A stretch of 64,000 bases of DNA from Streptomyces purpureus. Its GTDB lineage: Bacteria; Actinomycetota; Actinomycetes; Streptomycetales; Streptomycetaceae. The stretch covers positions 234,564 to 298,563 of the forward strand of contig NZ_BMQQ01000002.1 in assembly GCF_014648195.1 (NCBI RefSeq), given 5' to 3'. A program made the translations under genes and the position numbers. Under the pieces are notes generated by a model. It was not told where the DNA came from. It ran no database searches and saw nothing but the letters and a program-made list of their open reading frames with translations. Positions 8,441 through 16,645 of the stretch are shown here, in pieces; position 1 is the first letter of the stretch, and each line of letters starts with the position of its first letter.

Positions 8441-9546
8441 CGGTACAGCTCCTTGGCGATGATGGTGCGCTGGACCTCGGTGGCGCCCTCGTAGATCCGG
8501 GGCGCGCGCACCTCCCGGTAGAGATGTTCCAGCAGATGGCCCCGCTGCAGGGCGCGTGCGCCGTGCAACTGGACGGCCGTGTCGACGACGTACTGCGCGG
8601 TCTCGGTGGCGAGCAGTTTGGCCATGGCCGCGCGCCGGGGGACGTCCGGGTCGCCGGCGTCGTACGCGGCCGCCGCCGCGTAGACGAGCAGCCGGGCCGC
8701 CTCCGTGCGGGTGGCCATCTCGGCGACCTGGTGGGCGACGGCCTGCAGGTCCTTGAGGAAACCGCCGAAGGCGGTCCGGCGGGCGGTGTGCCCCACCGTG
8801 GCGTCCAGCGCGGCCTGCGCCATGCCCACGGCGAAGGCCCCGACACTGGGCCGGAAGAGGTTGAGGGTGTTCATGGCGACCCGGAAGCCACGGTCGACCT
8901 CTCCGAGCACATCGGCGGGACCGACGGGGACCTGGTCGCAGACGAGGGTGCCGATGGCGTGCGGGCTGAGCATGTCGAGCGGGCTGCCGGTGAGGCCGGG
9001 GCGGTCGGCGGGGACGAGGAAGGCGGTGACGCCGCGGGCGCCCGCGTCCGCGGCCGTGCGGGCGAAGACGGTGTAGAAGTCTGCCTCGGGGGCGTTGGAG
9101 ATCCACTGTTTCTCGCCGCTGAGCAGCCATCCGTCGCCGTGCGGGGCGGCCTCCAGGGCGAGGGCGGCTGCGTCGGAGCCGGCGTCCGGCTCGCTGAGCG
9201 CGAAGGCGGCGACCGCCCGGCCCGCGGTCACTTCGGGGAGCCAGCGGCTGCGCTGTTCGGGTGTTCCCGCGGCGGCGACGGGGTGGGCGCCCAGGCCCTG
9301 GAGGGCGAGGGCGGTCTCGGCCTCCGTACACGTATGGGCGAGCGACTCCCGCATCAGGCAGAGATCGAGCGCACCGGCCGTGAACAGCCTTTCCAGCAAG
9401 CCGTGTTCACCGAGTGCGGCGATGAGCGGGCCGTTGACGCGGCCGGGCTCGCCCTGGGCGGCGAGCGGGGCCAGTTTGTCGGCGGCGAGGGTCCTGAGCT
9501 CTGCACACCAGGCGGTTTGTGCCGGATCGAGCGAGAATACGGGCAT
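8437..9546 (-). CDS. Acyl-CoA dehydrogenase
   Basis: The 369-residue flavoprotein has the family signatures AAFALSEPDAGSD (FAD/substrate loop), WLLSGEKQWISNAPEADFY, and the C-terminal LQLHGARALQRGHLLEHLYREVRAPRIYEGATEVQRTIIAKELYR, which is the usual end of the family. A catalytic Glu is expected in the last helix (YEGATE). It is the first gene of a minus-strand pair with RidA, and divergent from the aryl-CoA ligase. The intergenic region carries the shared TGACTGTCGTCA sequence. It probably acts in beta-oxidation-like steps after ring dearomatisation of 2-aminobenzoyl-CoA. Confidence 0.88.
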   Translation of the reverse strand: MPVFSLDPAQTAWCAELRTLAADKLAPLAAQGEPGRVNGPLIAALGEHGLLERLFTAGALDLCLMRESLAHTCTEAETALALQGLGAHPVAAAGTPEQRSRWLPEVTAGRAVAAFALSEPDAGSDAAALALEAAPHGDGWLLSGEKQWISNAPEADFYTVFARTAADAGARGVTAFLVPADRPGLTGSPLDMLSPHAIGTLVCDQVPVGPADVLGEVDRGFRVAMNTLNLFRPSVGAFAVGMAQAALDATVGHTARRTAFGGFLKDLQAVAHQVAEMATRTEAARLLVYAAAAAYDAGDPDVPRRAAMAKLLATETAQYVVDTAVQLHGARALQRGHLLEHLYREVRAPRIYEGATEVQRTIIAKELYR

Positions 9547-9583
9547 CCGTGCCCCCTCTTCATACGCATCTATCGCGGAGCGT

Positions 9584-9609
9584 TGACTGTCGTCACCTTC
9601 ACGATACGC
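9584..9609. promoter_or_regulatory. Shared operator of the anthranilate island, site 1
   Basis: TGACTGTCGTCA (9584-9595), an inverted repeat TGAC-N4-GTCA, is followed by CGATACGC at 9602. It lies in the 99-bp divergent region, about 38 bp from the dehydrogenase start and 51 bp from the ligase start. The identical 12-mer and 8-mer recur upstream of the hydratase gene at 15408. A TTGACT that could act as a -35 box overlaps the site at 9583. It is a candidate PaaX-family operator. Confidence 0.6.
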
Positions 9610-9645
9610 TCGATGGGCGACGCCACCACGACAAGGGGGCGAACC

Positions 9646-11259
9646 ATGGAGCTGACACCGTCGGCGCACCACGACACCTTCACCCGGGACCATCTGCCGC
9701 CCCCTGACCAGTGGCCGGAGCTGGTCTTCGATCTGCCGGGGCTTCGCTACCCCCGGCGGCTGAACTGCGGGACGGAACTGCTGGACCGTACGGTCGAACG
9801 GTTCGGCGCGGACCGGCCCGTCTTCCATGACGCCACAGGCGGCGTCTGGACCTACGGCGAGCTGCGCGAACGGGTGGACCGGATCGCCCATGTGCTCACC
9901 ACCGACCTGGGCGTGGCGCCGGGCAACCGGGTGCTGCTGCGCGGCCCCACCACGCCGTGGCTGGCGGCCTGCTGGCTGGCGGTGATGAAGGCGGGCGCGG
10001 TGGCGGTCACCGTACTGGCCCAGCAGCGGGCCCAGGAGCTGGCCGTCATGTGTGACATGGCACGGTGCACACACGCGCTCTGTGACATCCGAACCGTGGA
10101 CGACCTGGTCAAGGCGGAGGTGCCAGGGCTGCGGATCACGACGTACGGCGGGGACTCCCCGGACGATCTGCTCTGGCTGGCGGCCGGCAAGCCGACGGTG
10201 TACGAGGCCGTGGACACGGCGGCCGACGACGTGGCGCTGATCGCCTTCACCTCGGGGACCACCGGACGGCCCAAGGGCTGTATGCACTTCCACCGTGACG
10301 TCCTGGCAGTCGCCGACACTTTCTCCGAACATGTGCTGCGCCCCCGCCCGGACGACGTCTTCGCCGGCAGCCCGCCGCTCGGCTTCACCTTCGGGCTCGG
10401 CGCCCTGCTGGTCTTCCCGCTGCGGGCGGGGGCCAGCACCCTGCTGCTCGAACAGGCCGGTCCACGCCAGCTGTTGTCCGCCGTCGTCCGGCACCGGGTG
10501 TCGGTGCTGCTCACCGCCCCGACCGCCTACCGGGTGATGCTGGACGAGCTCGACGGGCACGACACCGGGTCCCTGCGGCGCTGTGTGTCGGCGGGCGAGA
10601 ACCTGCCCGCGGCCACCTGGCAGGCCTGGCACGAACGGACCGGGCTGCGGGTCATCAACGGCATCGGCGCGACCGAGCTGCTGCACATCTTCATCTCCGC
10701 CGCCGACGAGGAGATCCGGCCCGGGACGACGGGGCGCGTGGTGCCGGGCTGGCAGGCGCGGGTGGTGGACCGCGACGGGCGGCCGGTGGCCGACGGCGAG
10801 GAGGGCCTGCTCGCGGTGCGCGGCCCGGTGGGCTGCCGCTATCTCTCCGATCCGCGCCAGCGGGAGTACGTACGCGGCGGCTGGAACATCACCGGAGACA
10901 CCTACGTACGGGAGCCCGACGGGTACTTCCGCTATGTCGCCCGCGCCGACGACATGATCATTTCCGCCGGGTACAACATCGCCGGCCCCCAGGTCGAGGA
11001 GGCGCTGGTCGCCCATCCCGACGTGGTGGAGGCGGCGGTGGTGGGGCGCCCCGACGCGCTGCGCGGGCAGATCGTGGTGGCGTACACGGTGGTACGTGAC
11101 GGTGTACCCCGCGATCACACCACCCGGGAGGCGCTGCGTGACTTCGTGAAGGCACGGCTGGTGCCGTACAAGTGTCCACGGGAGATCGTCTTCCTGGACG
11201 CGCTCCCCCGCACCGCCACCGGCAAGCTCCAGCGCTTCCGGCTGCGCGGTCCGGAGTGA
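9646..11259 (+). CDS. 2-aminobenzoate (benzoate-type) CoA ligase
   Basis: The 537-residue ANL-superfamily enzyme starts at the ATG after AAGGGGG. It has the AMP-binding P-loop FTSGTTGRPKGC, the A5 region INGIGATELLHIFISA, TGDTYVREPDGYFRYVARADDMIISAGYNIAG (motifs A7/A8), and the catalytic Lys region PRTATGKLQRFRLR near the C-terminus. The GATELLHIF form and the start RYPRRLNCGTELLDR are typical of benzoate and 2-aminobenzoate CoA ligases. It activates the aromatic acid to its CoA thioester in the cytoplasm. The neighbouring monooxygenase/reductase favours 2-aminobenzoate over benzoate. Confidence 0.85.
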   Translation: MELTPSAHHDTFTRDHLPPPDQWPELVFDLPGLRYPRRLNCGTELLDRTVERFGADRPVFHDATGGVWTYGELRERVDRIAHVLTTDLGVAPGNRVLLRGPTTPWLAACWLAVMKAGAVAVTVLAQQRAQELAVMCDMARCTHALCDIRTVDDLVKAEVPGLRITTYGGDSPDDLLWLAAGKPTVYEAVDTAADDVALIAFTSGTTGRPKGCMHFHRDVLAVADTFSEHVLRPRPDDVFAGSPPLGFTFGLGALLVFPLRAGASTLLLEQAGPRQLLSAVVRHRVSVLLTAPTAYRVMLDELDGHDTGSLRRCVSAGENLPAATWQAWHERTGLRVINGIGATELLHIFISAADEEIRPGTTGRVVPGWQARVVDRDGRPVADGEEGLLAVRGPVGCRYLSDPRQREYVRGGWNITGDTYVREPDGYFRYVARADDMIISAGYNIAGPQVEEALVAHPDVVEAAVVGRPDALRGQIVVAYTVVRDGVPRDHTTREALRDFVKARLVPYKCPREIVFLDALPRTATGKLQRFRLRGPE

Positions 11260-11290
11260 TCCCCTCCCCTCCGCGATCTAGAGTGACCAC

Positions 11291-12133
11291 GTGGCCGAGC
11301 AGCACACCCCTCGTTCCCTGATCGTCTCCCTGTACGGCGCGTACGGACGGACGCCCGACAACGCCCCGCTGCCGGTGGCCGAGCTGATCCGGCTCCTGGC
11401 GGCGCTGGACGTGGACGCGCCGTCGGTCCGCTCGTCGGTCTCCCGGCTCAAGCGCCGCGGCCTGCTGGTGCCCGAGCGCACGGCGGACGGCGCGGCCGGG
11501 TACGCGCTCTCCCCGGACGCCCGGCAGCTCCTTGACGATGGCGACCGCCGGATCTACGCGCACACCGAGCCGACGCTCGACGAGGGCTGGGTCCTCGCCG
11601 TCTTCTCGGTGCCCGAGGCCGAGCGCCACAAGCGGCACCTGCTCCGCTCGCGCCTGGGCGGCCTGGGCTTCGGCACGGCGGCACCGGGCGTCTGGATCGC
11701 CCCGGCACGGCTGTACGAGGAGACCCGGCACACGCTGGAGCGGTTGCAGCTGGGGATGTACGTGGACCTGTTCCGCGGCGAGCATCTGGGGTTCTCGGCG
11801 ACGGCGGAGGCGGTCGGGCGCTGGTGGGACCTGCCGTCCATCGCCAAGCAGCACGAGGAATTCCTCGCGGCGCACGAGCCGGTGCTGCGCGGCTGGCCGG
11901 CCGGGGCGCGGCGGCCGGCCGAGGAGGCCTACCGCGACTACCTCCTCGCCCTTGACTCCTGGCGCCGGCTGCCCTACGCGGACCCCGGCCTGCCGGCCGA
12001 GCTGCTGCCGCAGGACTGGCCCGGTGCCCGCTCGGCGGCGGTGTTCGGGGAGCTGCACGCGCGGCTGAGGGACGCGGGGGCGCGCTTCGTCGAGGAGGGC
12101 GCGGACGGCCCGGGCGCACACTCCGGCGCGTAA
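11291..12133 (+). CDS. PaaX-family transcriptional repressor
   Basis: The 280-residue protein begins at GTG 31 nt after the ligase and is probably co-transcribed with it. The N-terminal winged HTH (PRSLIVSLYGAYGRT ... VRSSVSRLKRRGLLVPE) is the PaaX signature. The middle region WVLAVFSVPEAERHKRHLLRSRLGGLGFGTAAPGVWIAP and the C-terminal YRDYLLALDSWRRLPYADPGLPAELLPQDWPG match the rest of the family. PaaX repressors respond to aryl-CoA thioesters. Here the inducer is predicted to be 2-aminobenzoyl-CoA and the operator the repeated TGACTGTCGTCA. Confidence 0.9.
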   Translation: MAEQHTPRSLIVSLYGAYGRTPDNAPLPVAELIRLLAALDVDAPSVRSSVSRLKRRGLLVPERTADGAAGYALSPDARQLLDDGDRRIYAHTEPTLDEGWVLAVFSVPEAERHKRHLLRSRLGGLGFGTAAPGVWIAPARLYEETRHTLERLQLGMYVDLFRGEHLGFSATAEAVGRWWDLPSIAKQHEEFLAAHEPVLRGWPAGARRPAEEAYRDYLLALDSWRRLPYADPGLPAELLPQDWPGARSAAVFGELHARLRDAGARFVEEGADGPGAHSGA

Positions 12134-12207
12134 CGGCCCCGCGCGCGTCGCGCACCAGGGCTCGTCACCCCCCGCCGTCCCATGTGCCGCCGTGGTGGCC
12201 GCGCCGG

Positions 12208-14511
12208 CTACCGGCCTGAGCCCGGGAGCGGGCCGAGGCTGAGCCTGGGCTTGGGGCCGTCCGTGCGGCCGGTGGGGGGCTTGCGGCTGCCCGCGCGGTA
12301 CGGGGCCGGCCAGGGCGCGCCCGGGCCTTCGTAGCCCTGGTCGGCCGCGGCGTGGAGCGTCCAGTGCGGGTCGTAGAGGTGGGGCCGGGCCAGCGCGCAG
12401 AGGTCGGCGCGGCCGGCCAGCAGGAGGGAGTTGACGTCGTCCCAGGAGGAGATCGCGCCGACGGCGATGACCGGGATTCCCGTGGCGGCGCGGATCCGGT
12501 CCGCGAACGGGGTCTGGTACGTACGCCCGTACGCGGGGCGTTCGTCGGGCACCACCTGGCCGGTGGAGACGTCGATGGCGTCGGCGCCGTGGCGGGCGAA
12601 GGCGCGGGCGATCTCGACGGCGTCCTCGGGCGTGGTGCCGCCCTCGGCCCAGTCGGTGGCGGAGATACGGACCGTCATGGGGCGGTCGTCGGGCCACTGG
12701 GCGCGGACGGCGTCGAAGACTTCGAGGGGGAAGCGGAGCCGGCCCGCGAGGGAGCCGCCGTAGGCGTCGGTGCGCAGGTTGGTCAGGGGGGAGAGGAATC
12801 CGGAGAGCAGATAGCCGTGGGCGCAGTGGAGTTCGAGGAGGTCGAAGCCGGCCTCGGCAGCGCGCCGGGTGGCGGCGGCGAACTGGTCGCGGACGAGGGT
12901 GAGCCCGGCCCGGTCGAGCTCGTGCGGGACCTGGTTGACGCCCGCGCGGTACGGCAGGGGTGAGGCGGCGACCAGGGGCCAGTTGCCGGTGTCGAGGGGC
13001 TCGTCGATGCCTTCCCACATCAGCTTGGTGGAGCCCTTGCGGCCGGAGTGCCCCAGTTGGACGCCGAGCGCGGTGCCGGGCGCCCGGCCGTGCACGAAGT
13101 CGGTGACGCGCCGCCAGGCGGCGGTCTGTTCGGCGGTGTAGAGGCCCGCGCAGCCGGGGGTGATGCGGCCCTCGGGGCTGACGCAGACCATCTCGGTCAT
13201 GACGAGTCCGGCGCCGCCGAGGGCGCGGGCGCCGAGGTGGACGAGGTGGAAGTCGCCGGGGACACCGTCGACGGCGGAGTACATGTCCATCGGAGAGACC
13301 ACGACGCGGTTGCGCAGGGTCATTCCGCGCAGCCGGAAGGGGGTGAACATCGGGGGTGTGCCGGGCGGGCAGCCGAAGTCGCGGACGACGGTGTCGGCGA
13401 AGTGGGCGTCGCGCAGCCGGAGGTTGTCGTGGGTGACGCGGCGGCTGCGGGTGAGGAGGTTGAAGGCGAACTGGCGCGGCGGCTGGTCGAGGTAGGTGTC
13501 GAGCTCCTCGAACCAGGTGAGGCTGGCCTCGGCGGCGCGCTGGGTGGAGGCGACGACGGGGCGGCGTTCGGCCTCGTAGGCGGCGAGGGCCTCGGGGAGG
13601 CTGGGCTGTTCCTCGATGCAGGCGGCGAGGGCGAGGGCGTCCTCGACGGCGAGTTTGGTGCCGGAGCCGATGGAGAAGTGCGCGGTGTGGGCGGCGTCGC
13701 CGATGAGGACCGTACGGCCGTGGGACCAGCGTTCGTTGACGACGGTGCGGAACGCCGTCCAAGAGGAGTTGTTGCCGCGCAGTGGGTGGCCGCCGAGGGT
13801 CTCGGTGAAGATCTTGGCGCAGCGGTCGGCGGAGTCCTGTTCGTCGAGGGTGTCCAGACCGGCGGCGCGCCAGACCTCTTCGCGCATCTCGACGATGACG
13901 GTGGAGGAGTCGGCGCGGTAGGGGTAGCCGTGCAGCTGCATCACGCCGTGTTCGGTCTCGGCGATCTCGAAGCGGAAGGCGTCGAGGGCGAAGTCGGTGG
14001 CGAGCCAGATGTAGCGGCAGCGGTGGGTGGTGATGCGGGGGCGGAAGTGGTCGGCATGGGCCTGGCGGGTGGTGCTGTGGACGCCGTCGGCGGCGATGAC
14101 GAGGTCGTGGTCGGCGGCGAGGGCCGCGGCGGGCGGGGCCTCGGTGTGGAAGCGGAGGCGGACGCCGAGCTCGGCGCAGCGGCGGTGCAGGATCTGCAGG
14201 AGCCGGCGGCGGTCGAGGGCGGCGAAGCCGTGGCCGCCGGAGGTGAGGGTGCGGCCGCGGTGGAGGATGTCGATGTCGTCCCACCGGACGAACTCCTCGC
14301 TCAGGGCGCGGTAGACGTCGGCATCGGCGTGCTCGATGCCGCCGAGGGTCTCGTCGGAGAGGACGACGCCGAAGCCGAAGGTGGAGTCGGGGGCGCCGCG
14401 CTCCCAGACGGTGATCTCGCGGCCGGGATCGAGGCGTTTGAGGAGGACCGCGGCGTACAGCCCGCCGGGTCCGCCGCCGATGACCGCGACGCGCAGGGGG
14501 TGGCCGGTCAT
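12208..14511 (-). CDS. 2-aminobenzoyl-CoA monooxygenase/reductase (FAD monooxygenase-OYE fusion)
   Basis: The product is 767 residues. Residues 1 to about 385 form a group A FAD monooxygenase with GGGPGGLYAAVLLKR and the second FAD motif VLIGDAAHTAHFSIGSG. Residues from about 392 to the end form an old-yellow-enzyme FMN reductase, with FTPFRLRGMTLRNRVVVSPM and the OYE signature HGYLLSGFLSPLTNLR. This domain order is characteristic of the enzyme that hydroxylates and then reduces the ring of 2-aminobenzoyl-CoA without cleaving it. Salicylyl-CoA hydroxylases, the nearest alternative, usually lack the OYE half. It sits 2 nt after the hydratase gene in one operon. Confidence 0.87.
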   Translation of the reverse strand: MTGHPLRVAVIGGGPGGLYAAVLLKRLDPGREITVWERGAPDSTFGFGVVLSDETLGGIEHADADVYRALSEEFVRWDDIDILHRGRTLTSGGHGFAALDRRRLLQILHRRCAELGVRLRFHTEAPPAAALAADHDLVIAADGVHSTTRQAHADHFRPRITTHRCRYIWLATDFALDAFRFEIAETEHGVMQLHGYPYRADSSTVIVEMREEVWRAAGLDTLDEQDSADRCAKIFTETLGGHPLRGNNSSWTAFRTVVNERWSHGRTVLIGDAAHTAHFSIGSGTKLAVEDALALAACIEEQPSLPEALAAYEAERRPVVASTQRAAEASLTWFEELDTYLDQPPRQFAFNLLTRSRRVTHDNLRLRDAHFADTVVRDFGCPPGTPPMFTPFRLRGMTLRNRVVVSPMDMYSAVDGVPGDFHLVHLGARALGGAGLVMTEMVCVSPEGRITPGCAGLYTAEQTAAWRRVTDFVHGRAPGTALGVQLGHSGRKGSTKLMWEGIDEPLDTGNWPLVAASPLPYRAGVNQVPHELDRAGLTLVRDQFAAATRRAAEAGFDLLELHCAHGYLLSGFLSPLTNLRTDAYGGSLAGRLRFPLEVFDAVRAQWPDDRPMTVRISATDWAEGGTTPEDAVEIARAFARHGADAIDVSTGQVVPDERPAYGRTYQTPFADRIRAATGIPVIAVGAISSWDDVNSLLLAGRADLCALARPHLYDPHWTLHAAADQGYEGPGAPWPAPYRAGSRKPPTGRTDGPKPRLSLGPLPGSGR

Positions 14512-14513
14512 GG

Positions 14514-15341
14514 CTAACGGCCCTGCCACTTGGGGGGCCTCTTCTCGGTGAAGGCCGCGTGGAACTCGGCGTAGTCGTCGCCGTTCATCAGCAGCGCCTG
14601 GGTGGCCGCGTCCATCTCGACGGCGGCGGACAGGGGCATGTCGAGCTCGGCGGTGAGCAGGGCTTTGGTCTGGGCGTAGGCGAGGGCCGGGCCTTCGGCG
14701 AGGCGGCGGGCGAGCTGGGCGGCGCGGACGTCCGCCTCGCCCTCGTCGGCGAGTTCGCTGATCAGACCGATCCGTTCGGCCTCGGGGGCGCGGACCGGGT
14801 CGCCGAGCATGAGCAGCCGGGTGGCGTGGCCCAGTCCGACCACCCGGGGCAGGAGGTAGGCGGCGCCCATGTCGCCGCCGGAGAGGCCGACTCTGGTGAA
14901 GAGGAAGGCGAAGCGGGCGGAGGGGTCGGCGACGCGGAAGTCGGCGGCGAGGGCGAGGACGGCTCCGGCTCCGGCGGCGACGCCGTGCACGGCGGCGATC
15001 ACGGGGAACGGGCATTCGCGCAGCGCCCGTACGACCTGGCCGGTCATCCGGTTGAAGTCGAGGAGCTCGGCGGTGTCCAGGGAGAGCGTGGCGCCGATGA
15101 TCTCGTCGACGTCGCCGCCGGAGCAGAAGCCGCGGCCTTCACCGGCGAGGACGAGGGCGCGGACGGCCCGCTCGCGCGAGAGCTCGGCGAGGAGGTCGCG
15201 CAGATCGGCGTAGGCGCCGAAGGTGAGGGCGTTGAGCTTCTCGGGGCGGGCGAGGGTGACGGTGGCGACCCCGTCGTCGAGGGTGAGGCGGATGTGGCGC
15301 CATTCCTCGGTGCGGGGCGCGGAGCTGGTAAAGGGGCTCAT
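14514..15341 (-). CDS. Enoyl-CoA hydratase/isomerase
   Basis: The 275-residue crotonase-fold protein has RALVLAGEGRGFCSGGDV (oxyanion hole), PFPVIAAVHGVAAGAGAVLALAADFRVA and FTRVGLSGGDMGAAYLLPRVVG. These include the acidic position used by the family. The C-terminus ends EFHAAFTEKRPPKWQGR, a typical crotonase tail. It is the first gene of the operon with the monooxygenase/reductase and is preceded by the second copy of the shared operator. It probably hydrates the alicyclic enoyl-CoA formed from 2-aminobenzoyl-CoA. Confidence 0.88.
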   Translation of the reverse strand: MSPFTSSAPRTEEWRHIRLTLDDGVATVTLARPEKLNALTFGAYADLRDLLAELSRERAVRALVLAGEGRGFCSGGDVDEIIGATLSLDTAELLDFNRMTGQVVRALRECPFPVIAAVHGVAAGAGAVLALAADFRVADPSARFAFLFTRVGLSGGDMGAAYLLPRVVGLGHATRLLMLGDPVRAPEAERIGLISELADEGEADVRAAQLARRLAEGPALAYAQTKALLTAELDMPLSAAVEMDAATQALLMNGDDYAEFHAAFTEKRPPKWQGR

Positions 15342-15407
15342 GGGATGGGGCCTCCCTCAGCGTGGGTGCGGGCGGCGGCACCTCTTCGCGAGCGTAACAC
15401 CGATTGG

Positions 15408-15435
15408 TGACTGTCGTCAGGAGTACGCGATACGC
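15408..15435. promoter_or_regulatory. Shared operator of the anthranilate island, site 2
   Basis: TGACTGTCGTCA (15408-15419) is followed by CGATACGC (15428-15435), 67 bp upstream of the hydratase start. Both elements are identical to those at 9584-9609, with a spacing 2 bp longer. The pairing ties the two transcription units to one regulator, most simply the PaaX-type protein between them. Confidence 0.6.
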
Positions 15436-15446
15436 CTGCTCCCGCC

Positions 15447-15474
15447 GGTCGCTGGTCGCTGGTCGCTGGTCGCG
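15447..15474. repeat. Short tandem repeat, 7-bp unit x 4
   Basis: GGTCGCT is repeated three times and followed by GGTCGCG in the non-coding gap between the hydratase operon and the ornithine carbamoyltransferase stop. It is probably a slippage product. Confidence 0.6.
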
Positions 15475-15527
15475 CGATTCGCCCGTCGCCGCGGCATCCG
15501 CGACGCCCCGCCCCTCTGCCGCGTGCC

Positions 15528-16544
15528 CTACGACTGGGCGGCGCCGCCCGCGAGGGTGGCCACGAGGACGGCCTTGATGGTGTGCATCCGGTTCTCGGCC
15601 TCGTCGAAGACGACGGAGTGGGCCGATTCGAAGACCTCGTCCGTCACCTCCAGCTCAGTGAGACCGTGGCGGGCGTGGATGTCCCGGCCGACGGCGGTGC
15701 CGAGGTCGTGGAAGGCCGGCAGGCAGTGCAGGAACTTCACGTCGGCGTTGCCGGTGGCGCGCAGGACGTCCATCGTGACGGCGTACGGGGCGAGGGCCGC
15801 GATCCGCTCGTCCCAGACCGCCTTGGGCTCGCCCATCGAGACCCAGACGTCGGTGGCGACGAAGTCGCAGCCGCGGACGCCGTCGGTGACGTTGTCCGTG
15901 AGGGTGATCCGGGCGCCGCTGGTCTCGGCGGCCTGCCGCGCGAGCGCGACGACCGGCTCGGCCGGCCAGTACTCCTTCGGCGCGACGATCCGTACGTCCA
16001 TGCCGAGCAGGGCGCCGGTGACCAGGTAGGAGTTGCCCATGTTGAAGCGGGCGTCGCCGAGGTAGGCGAAGGTGAGCTTGGTGAGGGGCTTGTCGCTGTG
16101 CTCGGTCATGGTGAGCACGTCGGCGAGCATCTGGGTGGGGTGCCAGTCGTCGGTGAGGCCGTTGAGGACCGGCACTCCGGCGTGCGCGGCGAGCTCCTCG
16201 ACGGTCGCCTGGCCGTCTCCCCGGTACTCGATGGCGTCGAACATCCGCCCGAGCACACGGGCGGTGTCCTTGACCGACTCCTTGTGGCCCATCTGGGAGC
16301 CGGCCGGGTCGAGGTAGGTGGTCGAGGCGCCCTGGTCCGCGGCGGCGACCTCGAAGGCGCAGCGGGTGCGGGTGGAGGTCTTCTCGAAGATCAGGGCGAT
16401 GTTCTTACCGCGCAGCCGCTGGACCTCGGTGCCCGCCTTCTTGGCCGCCTTGAGCTCGGCGGCCAGCGCGATCAGGCCGCGGAACTCCTCGGCGGTGAAG
16501 TCCAGCTCCTTGAGGAAGTGGCGGCCGGTGAGGTCAGTGGCCAT
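15528..16544 (-). CDS. arcB: Ornithine carbamoyltransferase, probably catabolic
   Basis: The 338-residue protein carries the carbamoyl-phosphate motif [12 protein letters not shown], the segment [24 protein letters not shown], the [15 protein letters not shown] loop and the ornithine-site [14 protein letters not shown]. The sequence is of the long ArcB/OTCase type (start [16 protein letters not shown]). It is next to arginine deiminase on the same strand, so it probably converts citrulline plus phosphate to ornithine and carbamoyl phosphate. A separate promoter may lie in the 100-bp gap. Carbamate kinase, the usual third enzyme, is not in the window. Confidence 0.92.
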   Translation of the reverse strand: MATDLTGRHFLKELDFTAEEFRGLIALAAELKAAKKAGTEVQRLRGKNIALIFEKTSTRTRCAFEVAAADQGASTTYLDPAGSQMGHKESVKDTARVLGRMFDAIEYRGDGQATVEELAAHAGVPVLNGLTDDWHPTQMLADVLTMTEHSDKPLTKLTFAYLGDARFNMGNSYLVTGALLGMDVRIVAPKEYWPAEPVVALARQAAETSGARITLTDNVTDGVRGCDFVATDVWVSMGEPKAVWDERIAALAPYAVTMDVLRATGNADVKFLHCLPAFHDLGTAVGRDIHARHGLTELEVTDEVFESAHSVVFDEAENRMHTIKAVLVATLAGGAAQS

Positions 16545-16583
16545 GGCGGTGCTCCCGGGTTCCGGATACGACGACCGTGGAAG

Positions 16584-16610
16584 TCTATACGAGCGTCAGA
16601 ATTCTTATAC
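16584..16610 (-). promoter_or_regulatory. A/T-rich promoter region before arcB
   Basis: In the gap between arcA and arcB the minus strand reads TATAGA (16589-16584) as a possible -10 box, next to AGAATTCT and a second TATAC. The short stretch is far richer in A/T than its surroundings. It could include an ArgR-type site, but no convincing ARG-box pair is visible. Confidence 0.35.
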
Positions 16611-16645
16611 AGGCCCCCTCCCGGCCGCCCGGCCAGGTCCGGCGC

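Noticed and set aside
10958..14284. Long minus-strand frame overlapping the ligase, PaaX gene and monooxygenase in another frame
   Set aside because: Arg/Pro-rich out-of-frame translation; it crosses three supported genes.
15447..15474. Tandem GGTCGCT repeat as a possible CRISPR or integration site
   Set aside because: Units are only 7 bp and contiguous, with no spacers; no cas gene or integrase is near. No CRISPR array was seen anywhere in the window.
16584..16610. TATAC direct repeat with AGAATTCT as an ARG box
   Set aside because: Half-sites do not fit a paired ArgR box well enough; kept only as a weak promoter call.
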